A stretch of DNA of 64,000 nt from Pseudolabrys sp. (GCA_030684935.1 JAUXXH010000025.1:1-64000), one strand, 5' to 3'; shown: positions 51,294 through 60,565, counted from the first letter of the stretch. Notes: generated from the sequence alone by a model not told the origin. A program made the numbers and translations.

Positions 51294-52647
51294 GGGCTGC
51301 CTGTTTGGAGCGGAACGATTGGCGCATGCGTTCATTGCGTTCCGCTTCCGCCTCCGTATCGTTGTCGGGATCAGGCTCGTCGTCAGTGTTCGCTGGGTTC
51401 GGTGTCGTCGCCGAAGCCTGCGACTTACCCGCCATGCTCAGCGGTTTGTCCTGATCCTGAATCAGGATCTCATCACCGCCCGCGATCTTGGGAAGGTCGA
51501 TGAAACGGCGGGCTTCATCCAGCGTCATCAAACGTCGCGTAGCAGTGGACAGAGCGTCGATCATTTCCTTGAACGACGAGCGCAGCAGCGCGTTAGTGTC
51601 GAATTCGACATATTCTTCCGGAAACCCTTTGAGGCGGAACAAGGCCCCGAATGCTTCCTCGATATGATTGAGAACGAAGCCCAACCCCATCGCCTTCCAC
51701 GACGACATCAACGCCTCGGTCGAGGCGAATGGCGTACCGCCGATGCCAAGGATTTGAAGCGGCACCCGGAACGCCAGCGCGACGTTCTGATCGGACAATT
51801 TCATCATCTCGGCGAGCTGTGCATCGCCGGCGCCGACCGTGACGGCTTTCGCCTTTAGACCCCACGAAAGGATCGGCGTGCCGCCGGCATTGCCACCTTG
51901 CGTCTGCGAATCCCAGCGCTGTCGCAAGTCGTCGGCTTCGGTTTTGGAAAGCTTCTGCTCGGTCTCGAGCATGAACGACGGGCGCGCCTGGTTGAGATAG
52001 AACGCGACCTGCTGGGTCAGCGCGGCGCCGGACATCTGCAATTCGAGCGCGCAAGCGGTGATAGGGCTCTCACCCTTCAATGGATGCTGTGGCGTGTGCA
52101 GCCGGACATGCAAAACATCGCGCGCCGGGATCGGATCGGACAGATTAAACCGCCGCTCGACGATCTCATTTCCCCGCAGCCAATAGAAGATGGAACCATC
52201 TTCAGCAACAATCGGCCAGCCGTCACGCATCCAGTGAAGCTCGGCAATCTCATTCCGGCTGTTGCGTACGGCGAGCGCAAAGCCTTCGCCCTTCGTGTAA
52301 ACACGACGGGTAAGGTTCAGCAGGAAATCCGACATTGACTGATAGTCGTTCGGCTTCCGGATGACCCGCGACAGATCGGAGGTCGTGACCCGCTCCACGC
52401 CGCCGTCGCCGAGCGCCCGCTTATGATCTCCCGGGCACATCGCAACCGTCTGTGCATAGGCGGAGACACAGGCCTCGACCATGGCGCCGGATTCGCCGCC
52501 GGGCCGCAGCGAGTATCCCATCTGCCACCAGTTCATAAACTTGCCGGCAGCGGCCGACAGCCAGCCGCCGTCGAGCAGGTACGGCCCGGGCCGCGCCTGC
52601 CCTTCGGCTGCCTTTGTCGTTCCCATCAGCCGGGACAAGAGGCCCAA
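51274..52647 (-). CDS. Portal protein (HK97 gp3 family), 457 aa
   Basis: Shows the family pattern: SDFLLNLTRRVYTKGEGFAL, DVLHVRLHTPQHPLKGESPI, the stem and crown helices (SKTEADDLRQRWDSQTQGGN) and FRVPLQILGIGGTPFASTEA. The C-terminus is Asp/Glu-rich and disordered. Twelve copies form the DNA gate and nucleate the capsid. It lies between a small gene and the collagen-like gene, in the usual head-gene order. Confidence 0.9.
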   Translation of the reverse strand: MGLLSRLMGTTKAAEGQARPGPYLLDGGWLSAAAGKFMNWWQMGYSLRPGGESGAMVEACVSAYAQTVAMCPGDHKRALGDGGVERVTTSDLSRVIRKPNDYQSMSDFLLNLTRRVYTKGEGFALAVRNSRNEIAELHWMRDGWPIVAEDGSIFYWLRGNEIVERRFNLSDPIPARDVLHVRLHTPQHPLKGESPITACALELQMSGAALTQQVAFYLNQARPSFMLETEQKLSKTEADDLRQRWDSQTQGGNAGGTPILSWGLKAKAVTVGAGDAQLAEMMKLSDQNVALAFRVPLQILGIGGTPFASTEALMSSWKAMGLGFVLNHIEEAFGALFRLKGFPEEYVEFDTNALLRSSFKEMIDALSTATRRLMTLDEARRFIDLPKIAGGDEILIQDQDKPLSMAGKSQASATTPNPANTDDEPDPDNDTEAEAERNERMRQSFRSKQAAHVRIAA

Positions 52648-52648
52648 G

Positions 52649-52948
52649 TCAGTCGGCCTTCGTTTCGCGCGTGCGGTAGCCGCGCTTCGGCTGTTCGGGC
52701 TTCATGTCTTTGGCTTTGTCGGCGGCCGGCGCAGCGCCGCCGGGACGTCCGTCGCCGTCGTGATCGCCCTTGCCGCCGAACAACGGCTTGCTGGCGACAT
52801 CGACGCCGCGCGAGCGCGGGGTAATGCCATCGGGCCGGTAGGCCACTGCGCGGCCATCCTTGTGCTGAAGGATGCCTTTTTCGTCAGCGTTCACATCACG
52901 CGGATCGGCAACCGATCCGTCTTCCAATACGTACCAGGTTTCACGCAT
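52649..52948 (-). CDS. Prophage hypothetical protein (99 aa)
   Basis: An N-terminal folded stretch (MRETWYVLEDGSVADPRDVN then GRAVAYRPDG) precedes a disordered, Gly/Lys/Pro-rich tail. It is located two bases upstream of the portal gene. Function unknown; perhaps a small head protein. Confidence 0.55.
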   Translation of the reverse strand: MRETWYVLEDGSVADPRDVNADEKGILQHKDGRAVAYRPDGITPRSRGVDVASKPLFGGKGDHDGDGRPGGAAPAADKAKDMKPEQPKRGYRTRETKAD

Positions 52949-53010
52949 TCGTGCTTACTCCCGCCGGAGGAATGGGATGAGGGGCCGGACGGACCGGCCC
53001 CTCATGTCGT

Positions 53011-53385
53011 CTAGCGCGCGTCGTCGACCGTGATGACGAAAGCGCCGGTCGTGGCGTTGCCGCCCTGCGCGATCGCGATCTTCACGCGGTCGCGGCCAAG
53101 CGCAATGCGGTCATTGACCGCCGTGCCGTCAGCCGCATAAAGCGCGGCGACACCGGCAGTCGAGTGCGTCGGCGCCCGCGGGCGCACGGTCTCGGCCGCG
53201 TTCACATCGGTATCGGTCCAGATGTTTTCGCCGGTCGCTTCCGCCGTGATAGTGAAGTCGACGCCGTTGGCGAAATTCGTCTTCACGTACTGGACGGACT
53301 CGATATAGCCGGACAGCGGCGGAGAGAATGCTTCCGCAACGCCGGAAGCGTTGCAGGTCACGGGGACGGTGAACTTGCGGATCAT
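53011..53385 (-). CDS. Paired structural protein, copy 2 (124 aa)
   Basis: Beta-rich protein beginning MIRKFTVPVTCNASGVAEAF with a core FTITAEATGENIWTDTDVNA and PRAPTHSTAGVAALYA. It is clearly homologous to the next gene upstream (the same segment reads FVITAEATGETIWSEENVNA there). Probably a capsid decoration or head structural protein, by position next to the capsid gene. Confidence 0.6.
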   Translation of the reverse strand: MIRKFTVPVTCNASGVAEAFSPPLSGYIESVQYVKTNFANGVDFTITAEATGENIWTDTDVNAAETVRPRAPTHSTAGVAALYAADGTAVNDRIALGRDRVKIAIAQGGNATTGAFVITVDDAR

Positions 53386-53396
53386 GGTGCGCGCTC

Positions 53397-53777
53397 CTAG
53401 CCGTCGACCGTGACGTGGAAGGTGCCGGTGTGCGTGTCACCGCCGTCGGCGATGACAAACTTCAACCGGTCGCTGCCGAGTGCGATCTTGTCGTTGACCG
53501 CCGCGCCACCGCTGGCATACAGCGCCGCGGCGCCGGCCTGCGAATGGGTCGGGGCGCGCGGATGGCGCGTCGCGGAGGCGTTGACGTTTTCCTCTGACCA
53601 GATGGTTTCGCCGGTCGCTTCCGCGGTGATGACAAAGTCAACACCATCAGTGAAGTTGTCGGCACCCGCCTTGACATACCGGATCGAGACGAGCTTGCCC
53701 GAGAGAGCCGGGCTGAAGACTTCCGCATCACCCTGATCGTCAGTGGTGACCGGAATGACAAAACGTCGGATGGACAT
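53397..53777 (-). CDS. Paired structural protein, copy 1 (126 aa)
   Basis: Starts MSIRRFVIPVTTDDQGDAEV. It aligns with the copy downstream over its full length, with identical stretches such as ITAEATGE and PRAPTHS. The two genes are 11 bases apart and arose by tandem duplication. Their size and beta-rich profile fit a trimeric head decoration protein, but this is inference. Confidence 0.6.
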   Translation of the reverse strand: MSIRRFVIPVTTDDQGDAEVFSPALSGKLVSIRYVKAGADNFTDGVDFVITAEATGETIWSEENVNASATRHPRAPTHSQAGAAALYASGGAAVNDKIALGSDRLKFVIADGGDTHTGTFHVTVDG

Positions 53778-53873
53778 TGGTGGTTTCTCCCGCGGACTCT
53801 AGCCGCACAAGGTGAAAAACGCGGGGCCGGTATTGGCCCCGCGCGATGTTTCGAAGGCTTCAGATTTCAGCGG

Positions 53874-55793
53874 CTACCAGGTGGTGCCGTTGATCCACTG
53901 CACCATGCCGGTGCGGCCCATCTTCCAGGACACGTCCATCACCATGCGGACGCCCATGGAGTCGGTCTGGAAGAACGACCGGGTCGGCGCCGCGACAACG
54001 TTCGGCGAACCGGCAGTGCCGATGGCGACCGGCGTCGTGTCTTCCATGTGGATGGTCGCCTGCGTGCTGACTTCGAACTCCGGAACGTCGCCGGTCGCGG
54101 TGGCGAAGTCGGAGTTGCGGACGGCGACGAGCCGACCCGCGGTCGCATGCGTCGACTCGAGGATGTTGACGCGCTTGGCGATCTCACTGAACCACGCCGC
54201 GTTGTTCGCCGGGCCATCCATCATCGCGAGCGACAGACCCTGCTTCGGGTTCATGATCACGGTGATGCCGTCGGCGGCGTTCGCGTCGATGAACGGCGCC
54301 AGCAAGGCCTTGAAGTCTTCCTTCACCGCCAGGTGATCGCCGCCGCCGTAACCGGTGGCGATGGCCGACACGCCGTTGAGCAGGCCAGCCGGCCGCACGG
54401 TATCGCCAGCGGTCGCATCGAGCAGATGCGAGTCCAGGATCGCCGCCGTGTCGTCGATAATCGCCCGGCGAACGATACCCTCAAGGGAGGGAGTTGAGCG
54501 CTTGGCGGCTTCGCGCGAGAACGGGATAATCACACCCATCTTGCGCGAAGTGAACGTCGGCGACGCCGTAGTGATGCGGCCGACGCGGATGGGCGAGCCC
54601 TCGGCGAAGAACGAACCGTTGGCGCCGCCCGCGGTCAGCTGCGGGATATACGCGGTGCCGGCGGCGTCGAACGAAACGCCGAAGCCGCGCTCACGCAGCG
54701 CCGGATAGATCGACTTGCCGCGCAGCGCATCCAGGAACCCGGTGTAGGTCACCTGCACGAGCTCGGCCGCGAAACCGGCGTCGGAAGTAGTGCCGAGCGG
54801 AGCCGCCGCCTTCACGTACAGCGCAGTGGCTTCATGGCCCGGGTATTTCTGCTCGAGCACCTGCTCGATCGACTTCTCGCTGTAGAGCGCGCAGGCATGA
54901 ACGACGGCGCGCCGCACCAGCAGATCGAGGCCGCCGAGTTCACGCTGCGGGAAACCGAGCGGGCGACGGTTGATCGTCGGCGCAGTAACGCCGACAGATT
55001 TCGTCGCGTTGACGCCGATCTTCTTCTCGGACTCGGTCAGAGCCTCGAGCAGTTCGGCCTCACCATCGATCTGCGTGTTGAGTTCCTTGATGGCCTCGAC
55101 GTCGGGAGCATCGGAACCGGTGAGTTCGGCCAGCTTGTCTTTCTTGGCGTTCAAGCTGGTCTGCGCATCTACAATGCGCTGGGAGAGGGTCTTCATCGTT
55201 TTCACCTTGGGTCGCGCCAGAAGGGCCGCACGGGCTTCCTTCTCGGCCGCATTCATCATATCGGCGTGCTCGCCGCTTGCAGTGACGTCCTTGCGCCTCA
55301 CATCGGCATGCTCGCCAAAGGCCAGGGACAACGTTTCGTCGGAGATGTTCAGCGACTTCGCCAACTGGAGCGCAGCCGGGTTCGCCGGCACCGACACCAG
55401 CGACGTTTCGAGAAGTTCTTGTTTGAGGAACCGAGTCCCGTCATAGGGCCGCTTTTCGTCGATCGGCTCGGCCTTGATCGGGATGAAACCAACCGACACC
55501 GCGCGAAGCACGCCCTGCTCGACGAGGCTGATCAATTCGTCGATCCGCGCACTGGTGCCGCGGGACGCGAGCTTCAGCTTGGCGATCAGTTTGCCGCCTT
55601 CGATCCGGATGTTCGTCCACTTGCCGATCGGGAACGAACTGTTGTGACCGAACAGCGCGATCGGGTTCTGCCGGAAATTCGTCAGCACCCATCCGTCCGC
55701 AGTGACGATGTCGCCCATGCGGTCGACCGTCTCATCCGAGAGAACGAATTCGAGCCCGTCGCCGCCGGCGACTGTCTTGCGGATTGGAGTCAT
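53874..55793 (-). CDS. Prohead protease-major capsid protein fusion (HK97 gp4-gp5 type), 639 aa
   Basis: Residues 1-165 form an S78-type prohead protease with His50 (FGHNSS) and Ser100 (RAVSVGF). A scaffold-like coiled delta domain (about 190-265) follows, then an HK97-fold major capsid protein (about 285-639, ending MGRTGMVQWINGTTW). In HK97 the protease and capsid are separate genes; fusions occur in some phages and let the protease cut itself free. The start at 55793 is chosen because it begins the protease directly. Confidence 0.9.
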   Translation of the reverse strand: MTPIRKTVAGGDGLEFVLSDETVDRMGDIVTADGWVLTNFRQNPIALFGHNSSFPIGKWTNIRIEGGKLIAKLKLASRGTSARIDELISLVEQGVLRAVSVGFIPIKAEPIDEKRPYDGTRFLKQELLETSLVSVPANPAALQLAKSLNISDETLSLAFGEHADVRRKDVTASGEHADMMNAAEKEARAALLARPKVKTMKTLSQRIVDAQTSLNAKKDKLAELTGSDAPDVEAIKELNTQIDGEAELLEALTESEKKIGVNATKSVGVTAPTINRRPLGFPQRELGGLDLLVRRAVVHACALYSEKSIEQVLEQKYPGHEATALYVKAAAPLGTTSDAGFAAELVQVTYTGFLDALRGKSIYPALRERGFGVSFDAAGTAYIPQLTAGGANGSFFAEGSPIRVGRITTASPTFTSRKMGVIIPFSREAAKRSTPSLEGIVRRAIIDDTAAILDSHLLDATAGDTVRPAGLLNGVSAIATGYGGGDHLAVKEDFKALLAPFIDANAADGITVIMNPKQGLSLAMMDGPANNAAWFSEIAKRVNILESTHATAGRLVAVRNSDFATATGDVPEFEVSTQATIHMEDTTPVAIGTAGSPNVVAAPTRSFFQTDSMGVRMVMDVSWKMGRTGMVQWINGTTW

Positions 55794-55815
55794 TGGGTTG
55801 TCCCTCAACGGAAGG

Positions 55816-57573
55816 TCAGGCGACCATCGCGGCGATTTCAGGCCGAGGCGCGACAACCGGATTTGTGCTCATCCGGTCGCCGGCGTCGAACATCGCCATC
55901 GCCAAATCTATCTTTCGGTCGCCGGCGAATTGCTTGGTGGCCCGGAAGGCCGTTGCGGTTGCTTCGATCTTCAGGTTTTCAACGCACCAGTTGAGCAGCG
56001 CACAATCCGAATGAATGAAGGTGCCATCTATTAACTTGCGCTCGATCGAGCGCAGCGCGTTCATCAACTTGTGCCCGCGCTGATCGATGCCGAATAATTT
56101 CTTGTCTTCCTGCGTGACCCCTATGTCCGCCAGCGCATCGACCATCGCGCCGAGCCCTTCGGGGTCCATCGCGACACAGGCAAGCAAGCCGGCATCGTCA
56201 ATTTTCTTGATCACCTCGACGATCGCCGGGATGTCCGGGATAACTCCCTCGTCCTCGAGGTTGTCGTCGATGATGGTCAGTTCACCGCGCTTTTCGAAGC
56301 CTTCAAGGGCGCTCGCAATTGATTTACGGCGCTCCAGAACTTTACGAAAACACCACCCACGCGACCAAACAAGCCAGCGCTTCGTGCCGGTCTCACGGCC
56401 CATGACGACTAGACCGAAGAGATCGTCCGCGCCGCCGCCGTCTATCCCGACAACAATCGCTTCACAGCGCGCCAAGATGGAATCGAGCGTGATCGACTTG
56501 TCTGCTCTCTTTTCCCAGTAGTCGGCGCCGGACCATCGATCGGTACCGAGGCCCATGCCTATTTCGATATTGAAGTGCTGGCTCGCGGCGCGCCGCATCT
56601 CGGCATCGCCCTTCGTCTCAGCATCGCTCCAAATCTCTTGGAGACCCGCGATCGATATCGACCGATTGATGTTTGGGTTGACCCACGCCCAATGCTCTGG
56701 CTTGCGCCACTCGCCGGCCTTCATCATGGCCTGCGAGAATTCATACAGGACGGGAAGCATCATCCCGCCCTTGGACAGACCGTCGCGCACCTCGCGCGCC
56801 TGGTGCAGCTTTTCCTTGAAGACGCCGACCGGCACGTCGTCGGATTCCGTCGTGATGATCAGGCGAAACGCTTCAGGTATAGGAAGCTGACCGCCGCTGA
56901 GCTGCCCCATGATATTGGCGGCTTTGGGATGCTTCGCGAGCTCCCAAAACTCATCGAGCAGAATGCCTACCGGCTTCGCGCCGACCACGATCTTCTGATC
57001 GAACGTCTTGATCTGAAGGGTCGCGCCGAGTCCTTCCTTCTGGTCGACGTTTCGTTTCGTGATCTTTTTGAGGTGAGCCTGGACCTTGAAGATATGCTTG
57101 AGGTATCCGGCCTTGCCATCGATTTCGCGCTGCGCCCGATCGTCTTCCTCGATCATGCCAACGCAAGCAGCGAAGGCGATTTCCGCGACCTCGTGCGAGG
57201 GGGCAACCAGCAAAAACTTTCCGCGCGGCCGCTTGTTAAGGATCAGCGCGGTCATCATGACCGCGGCGCCGCCGCCGGTTTTGTCGTTCTTCTTCGGGAC
57301 CAGCAGGAAGATTTCGCGGATCTCGCGGCGGCACGTCCCGTCGCTTAGCGACCCGAACTGCGACCCGAACAACGGGCGGACAACCGCCTGACGAAACCAC
57401 TCACCGCCAGCCTCGCCGCGCGTCGGCGTTCCGACCACATCATGCAGGCGTAACCGGTTATAGATCGAGACGGCCTTATCAGCCGCCGCAGTATCGAGCG
57501 GAAGGTCCGGTATTGGCGGATGGCCCGCGCGAAGCTTGGCCTCCCACCCGACGCACGAGAAATCCCACGCCAT
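55816..57573 (-). CDS. Terminase large subunit (585 aa)
   Basis: The packaging motor has an ATPase half with LLVPKKNDKTGGGAAVM in the Walker A position and GILLDEFWEL as Walker B. The C-terminal nuclease begins with VVGIDGGGADDLFGLVVMG and has TIIDDNLEDEG. It cuts and pumps concatemeric DNA into the prohead through the portal. It follows HNH and TerS genes, the usual order. The stop is 22 bases before the protease-capsid gene. Confidence 0.92.
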   Translation of the reverse strand: MAWDFSCVGWEAKLRAGHPPIPDLPLDTAAADKAVSIYNRLRLHDVVGTPTRGEAGGEWFRQAVVRPLFGSQFGSLSDGTCRREIREIFLLVPKKNDKTGGGAAVMMTALILNKRPRGKFLLVAPSHEVAEIAFAACVGMIEEDDRAQREIDGKAGYLKHIFKVQAHLKKITKRNVDQKEGLGATLQIKTFDQKIVVGAKPVGILLDEFWELAKHPKAANIMGQLSGGQLPIPEAFRLIITTESDDVPVGVFKEKLHQAREVRDGLSKGGMMLPVLYEFSQAMMKAGEWRKPEHWAWVNPNINRSISIAGLQEIWSDAETKGDAEMRRAASQHFNIEIGMGLGTDRWSGADYWEKRADKSITLDSILARCEAIVVGIDGGGADDLFGLVVMGRETGTKRWLVWSRGWCFRKVLERRKSIASALEGFEKRGELTIIDDNLEDEGVIPDIPAIVEVIKKIDDAGLLACVAMDPEGLGAMVDALADIGVTQEDKKLFGIDQRGHKLMNALRSIERKLIDGTFIHSDCALLNWCVENLKIEATATAFRATKQFAGDRKIDLAMAMFDAGDRMSTNPVVAPRPEIAAMVA

Positions 57574-57661
57574 CGATTAGGCCGAGGGTCCGAAAAATTC
57601 CATGGCCAAAACCCCTGAAAATCTCTGAGTGACCCCCACGCGGTAGCGGCTCCCCATCGGC

Positions 57662-58045
57662 CTAGAGATTTGATCTCCCCCCCCCTGTCTCAATCGGGTC
57701 GATCCAGCCGGCGCGCTTGGCTTTTTCATCGCGGGTCTTTCGGCCATGGCACGCACCACATCGGAGCAGCACGTTGCGGCGATCAAGCTTCGCGCCGCCA
57801 TCCGTGATCTCGATGATGTGATCGCCGTATATCTGCTTCCATGGACCGCGCGGCGTCTCGCACTTTGGATCCTCGCAACGCCAGCCGCGCTCCTTAATCA
57901 GTTGATTGCGGAACGTCTTCCATTCCGGCGAGAGGTAGAAGGAGTCGGTGCGCTTGCCTGATCTGCTCGTGTCCGCTGGTGCTAGTAGCCGGCCGCTCTT
58001 GGCCACGGCCAAGCGACCGGGCGCCATACGCAGTGGCCCGGCCAT
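57662..58045 (-). CDS. HNH endonuclease next to terminase (127 aa)
   Basis: Contains CEDPKCE, DHIIEITDGG, NVLLRCGACHGRKT, the paired zinc Cys and the H-N-H core of small phage nucleases like HK97 gp74, which cooperates with the terminase in cos cleavage. Its position between TerS and TerL supports that role. Confidence 0.88.
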   Translation of the reverse strand: MAGPLRMAPGRLAVAKSGRLLAPADTSRSGKRTDSFYLSPEWKTFRNQLIKERGWRCEDPKCETPRGPWKQIYGDHIIEITDGGAKLDRRNVLLRCGACHGRKTRDEKAKRAGWIDPIETGGGRSNL

Positions 58046-58048
58046 CGG

Positions 58049-58597
58049 TTAGTTCGCGCGCGCGCCAGGCGAAGGTGGATCATCCCAGCGCGCCACCTCA
58101 TCGGCAGGCATGCCACGGTCATCATCATCGCCGGAGATGCGCGGGGCGGGTGGTTCATGGCGCCGGCGCAGCTCGACCAGCATCATGGCCTTGTTGACCT
58201 TGATCCGGCCTTTGGCTGCATCGTATTCGGTGATCGCCGCCCATTGCTGGGGCGTCAACTTTTCCCAGTCGACGGTCGGATTGCCCTCGGCGTTGAGCAC
58301 CAGCAAGCCCTTGTCGTCCCGCTTCATGCAGGAGGCCAGGCTGAAGGTGGCGATGTTCTCCATCTCCTGAAGGATGCGCGCCAGGCGCATGCCACCCACG
58401 GCCAGGACCGGGGCCTGAAGCTCGGCCACCCGGTCAAGAATGGCCTTTGAGTATTCCGACCGGCGGATCAAGCGCACGGCGTTGCCGCGGCGCGGCTTAG
58501 CATAGCCCGCAGCCGTATAGGCCTGAAGGTCGTCGGCCATATCGAAGGCAATGGCCTGTGCTACGGCCTCATGTTTGGGATTGCGTAATCGGCTCAT
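58049..58597 (-). CDS. Terminase small subunit-like protein (182 aa)
   Basis: Begins MSRLRNPKHEAVAQAIAFDM with a helix-turn-helix-like segment (AYTAAGYAKPRRGNAVRLIR) typical of TerS DNA-binding domains, then an oligomerisation helix region (ILQEMENIATFSLASCM) and an acidic tail. TerS recognises the packaging site and activates TerL. The ATG at 58597 is preferred over one nine bases earlier. Confidence 0.75.
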   Translation of the reverse strand: MSRLRNPKHEAVAQAIAFDMADDLQAYTAAGYAKPRRGNAVRLIRRSEYSKAILDRVAELQAPVLAVGGMRLARILQEMENIATFSLASCMKRDDKGLLVLNAEGNPTVDWEKLTPQQWAAITEYDAAKGRIKVNKAMMLVELRRRHEPPAPRISGDDDDRGMPADEVARWDDPPSPGARAN

Positions 58598-58901
58598 TTG
58601 AATCAAAGGGAATCATTTCTGCCACGGTTTGGACTCAACTTGTCCCTCATAAAAAGGGCCACTCACCGATCCCCGGCAAGCGGCCCAAGTCTAGGGAGGA
58701 AACGCCCAAGGAGGGCAACGGCTGGAAGGTTCAATCACAGCCGCATACCCTAGAACGACAAAGCCGGCACAATGGCCGGGCTTTGTGATCGGTGATCCGT
58801 CAGGGAAGGTGCCGTAAGCGGCAGCACGGGCGCTCGGCCCGATGCTGTGTTTCCGTGGAGCGCTTTGGCGGCGGTCGGCGGCCAGGGCCGCGGGCGGCTC
58901 G
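58598..58901. other. Leader region of the late operon
   Basis: The 304 bases between the NusG-like gene and TerS hold a hairpin at 58758-58786 and no supportable gene. A promoter or antitermination site for the late genes is expected here, but no clear elements stand out. Confidence 0.45.
58758..58786 (-). terminator. Hairpin, possible terminator ahead of the late operon
   Basis: ACAAAGCCGGC/GCCGGGCTTTGT forms a long stem with one bulge. The T-run is weak on both strands. It lies between the NusG-like gene and the terminase genes. Confidence 0.45.
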
Positions 58902-59486
58902 TTACTTCGCTTCCAACTCGCCGGCAGAGACAACCATGTCCTGTTTGCCGCCGAACAGCTTACCTTCCACCTTGATACTGATTCGGCCACCGGGCGCAAC
59001 CTTGGTCACCACGGCATCCCCCAGCTTGTCGGCGTAGACGTCATTGCGAAACCTCACCGCCTGCCCGACTTCCAGCGCCGGCATGCCATCCGTGTAGCCC
59101 TGAAAGCGGATATTCAGGCGAGCCTCGATATCCCTGATCATCTCGATCTCAGCCTTGTCGACGAAGCGCGCCAGGCGCAAAGGCCGGATGCGCACCCAGT
59201 CGAGAATGCGGTTGCGCCCGTTGATCTGCAGGAACTCGATAGGCGCGAACAGCATGCCCGGCAGCACAGATCGAGCAGACGGCATCTGCGTGCGGCCGCG
59301 CCGCGTGCGCTGGATCGTGTAATGCGGCCAGTACAGCACGATGCCAAGCTTGTCCTTCAGGAAATCGCAGATGCGCCGTTCCTTGTTCGGCTCGGCCAGG
59401 AAGACCTCCCAATCCGGATATCCCGAATATTCGGTTTCCGGCAGCGGGTCGCAGGGCGCGGTGTTCCAGTCGATCTTTGCCAGCAT
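58902..59486 (-). CDS. Phage NusG-like protein (194 aa)
   Basis: The N-terminal domain follows the NusG fold: DWEVFLAEPNKERRICDFLK, YWPHYTIQRTRRGRTQMP, RSVLPGMLFAPIEF. The C-terminal KOW-like domain begins LEVGQAVRFRN and holds GDAVVTKVAPGGRISIKVEG. Host NusG tethers RNA polymerase to Rho or the ribosome; specialised paralogs such as RfaH act as operon-specific antiterminators. Location at the start of the late operon, followed by a hairpin, suggests such a role here. It is seven bases after the HTH gene and so belongs to the early operon. Confidence 0.8.
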   Translation of the reverse strand: MLAKIDWNTAPCDPLPETEYSGYPDWEVFLAEPNKERRICDFLKDKLGIVLYWPHYTIQRTRRGRTQMPSARSVLPGMLFAPIEFLQINGRNRILDWVRIRPLRLARFVDKAEIEMIRDIEARLNIRFQGYTDGMPALEVGQAVRFRNDVYADKLGDAVVTKVAPGGRISIKVEGKLFGGKQDMVVSAGELEAK

Positions 59487-59492
59487 GTTCGC

Positions 59493-60335
59493 TCACCCTG
59501 TTTTCGAGAATTGCGGGTCTAAATCATCGATTTCCTCTTTCGGAGGATCGGTCGCTTTCGGCGGGAAGAGGGTTGGGAAATACCAGCCCCATCGCCCTTC
59601 CCGGCTTGTCCGACAGGCCCAAGGCCGCCCGATTTCCTTGGTCTTGAACGCTTGCCACGCGCTGTAGGCTGGCGTTCCGTCGAACACGAAAATGAAATCG
59701 CCGGTGCCGCCAGCCGTAGTGGCACCTTGCGGTTTCGGAGGTGGCGGCGGGGGTGGCGCGTATCGGCGCGGGGTAGACCTGCCAAGACCGGCCTTTTCAG
59801 GATTAGTCTTGGATGGTTCAGCAGAATCTATATGGCTGCACGCAGGTGCATGCGGTCCGACTGCACCAGCGTGCATGCGGCTGGCGTTTTCAGCCTCGTT
59901 TTCCACAGGCTCACCGGATGCACACGGTGCATGCGGTTCAACAGCATCTTGTGGCGTTTCGGGCGCCTCGACACTATCAAGATCGGCGGTTTCGTCGCCC
60001 GTTTCGTCCGCCTCTTGATCGTCGTTTTCGAGGCCGTCTGCCTTGATCCAGGGGCCGTCAGGGCGGTTAAACAGGATCCAGTAGTCATTCGCCCGCTGCT
60101 TGCCGTCAGCGCCTCTGGCAGGCGCTTTGCGGATATAGCCGTTGCGGATGAGAGCCCCGACGAAATTGAACACGGCGCGCGGCGAGCACGCCGCTTCCTT
60201 GGCGATGGTCTCCGCCTTCAGCCAGCAATAGCCGTCCGTGTGGTTGGCATGGTTGGCGATCGCCACGAGGACGAGCTTCGGCCGGGCCGGCAGTTCTTCG
60301 CGATCGAGAACCCATGCGACGGCTTGAATGCTCAT
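59493..60335 (-). CDS. Helix-turn-helix protein, replication-initiator-like (280 aa)
   Basis: Begins MSIQAVAWVLDREELPARPK and has a winged helix domain (about 8-90, LKAETIAKEAACSPRAVFNF) like phage replication initiators of the O/HTH_36 class. An acidic, disordered middle (about 105-200) is followed by a poly-Pro stretch and a folded C-terminus (TPAYSAWQAFKTKEIG). It may bind the phage origin or regulate early genes. It overlaps the upstream gene by four bases. Confidence 0.7.
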   Translation of the reverse strand: MSIQAVAWVLDREELPARPKLVLVAIANHANHTDGYCWLKAETIAKEAACSPRAVFNFVGALIRNGYIRKAPARGADGKQRANDYWILFNRPDGPWIKADGLENDDQEADETGDETADLDSVEAPETPQDAVEPHAPCASGEPVENEAENASRMHAGAVGPHAPACSHIDSAEPSKTNPEKAGLGRSTPRRYAPPPPPPPKPQGATTAGGTGDFIFVFDGTPAYSAWQAFKTKEIGRPWACRTSREGRWGWYFPTLFPPKATDPPKEEIDDLDPQFSKTG

Positions 60336-60565
60336 GCGAACGGAACCTCCGCCGACTCGCACACCGGCGTGCGCTCGCAATTCACCCGCTCACCGTCACG
60401 ATAGAATTCCAGCCAGGGGCGGACGCTTGGTTCATGCCGCGTCACCTTGACGATCTGGCACCGCTCGCAAGACACTTCCGTCTTGTACGGGAAGCGTTTG
60501 GCCTCGCCCCATTTGTGCCGGCCATGCTTTCCGATAGCGGGGTTGATGATGGCGACTTCGCTCAT
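60332..60565 (-). CDS. Small phage protein with zinc-type Cys (77 aa)
   Basis: Contains CERCQIVKVTRHEPSVRPWL and two later Cys, so one zinc site is likely. Starts MSEVAIINPAIGKHGRHKWG and overlaps genes on both sides by four bases. It appears in early operons of related prophages. Function unknown. Confidence 0.6.
   Translation of the reverse strand: MSEVAIINPAIGKHGRHKWGEAKRFPYKTEVSCERCQIVKVTRHEPSVRPWLEFYRDGERVNCERTPVCESAEVPFA

Noticed and set aside
54834..55994. 386-codon plus-strand open frame
   Set aside because: Antisense to the protease-capsid gene; composition unlike a folded protein.
58691..58999. 102-codon minus-strand frame over the late leader
   Set aside because: Overlaps the NusG-like gene's end in another frame and crosses the hairpin; composition is random-like.
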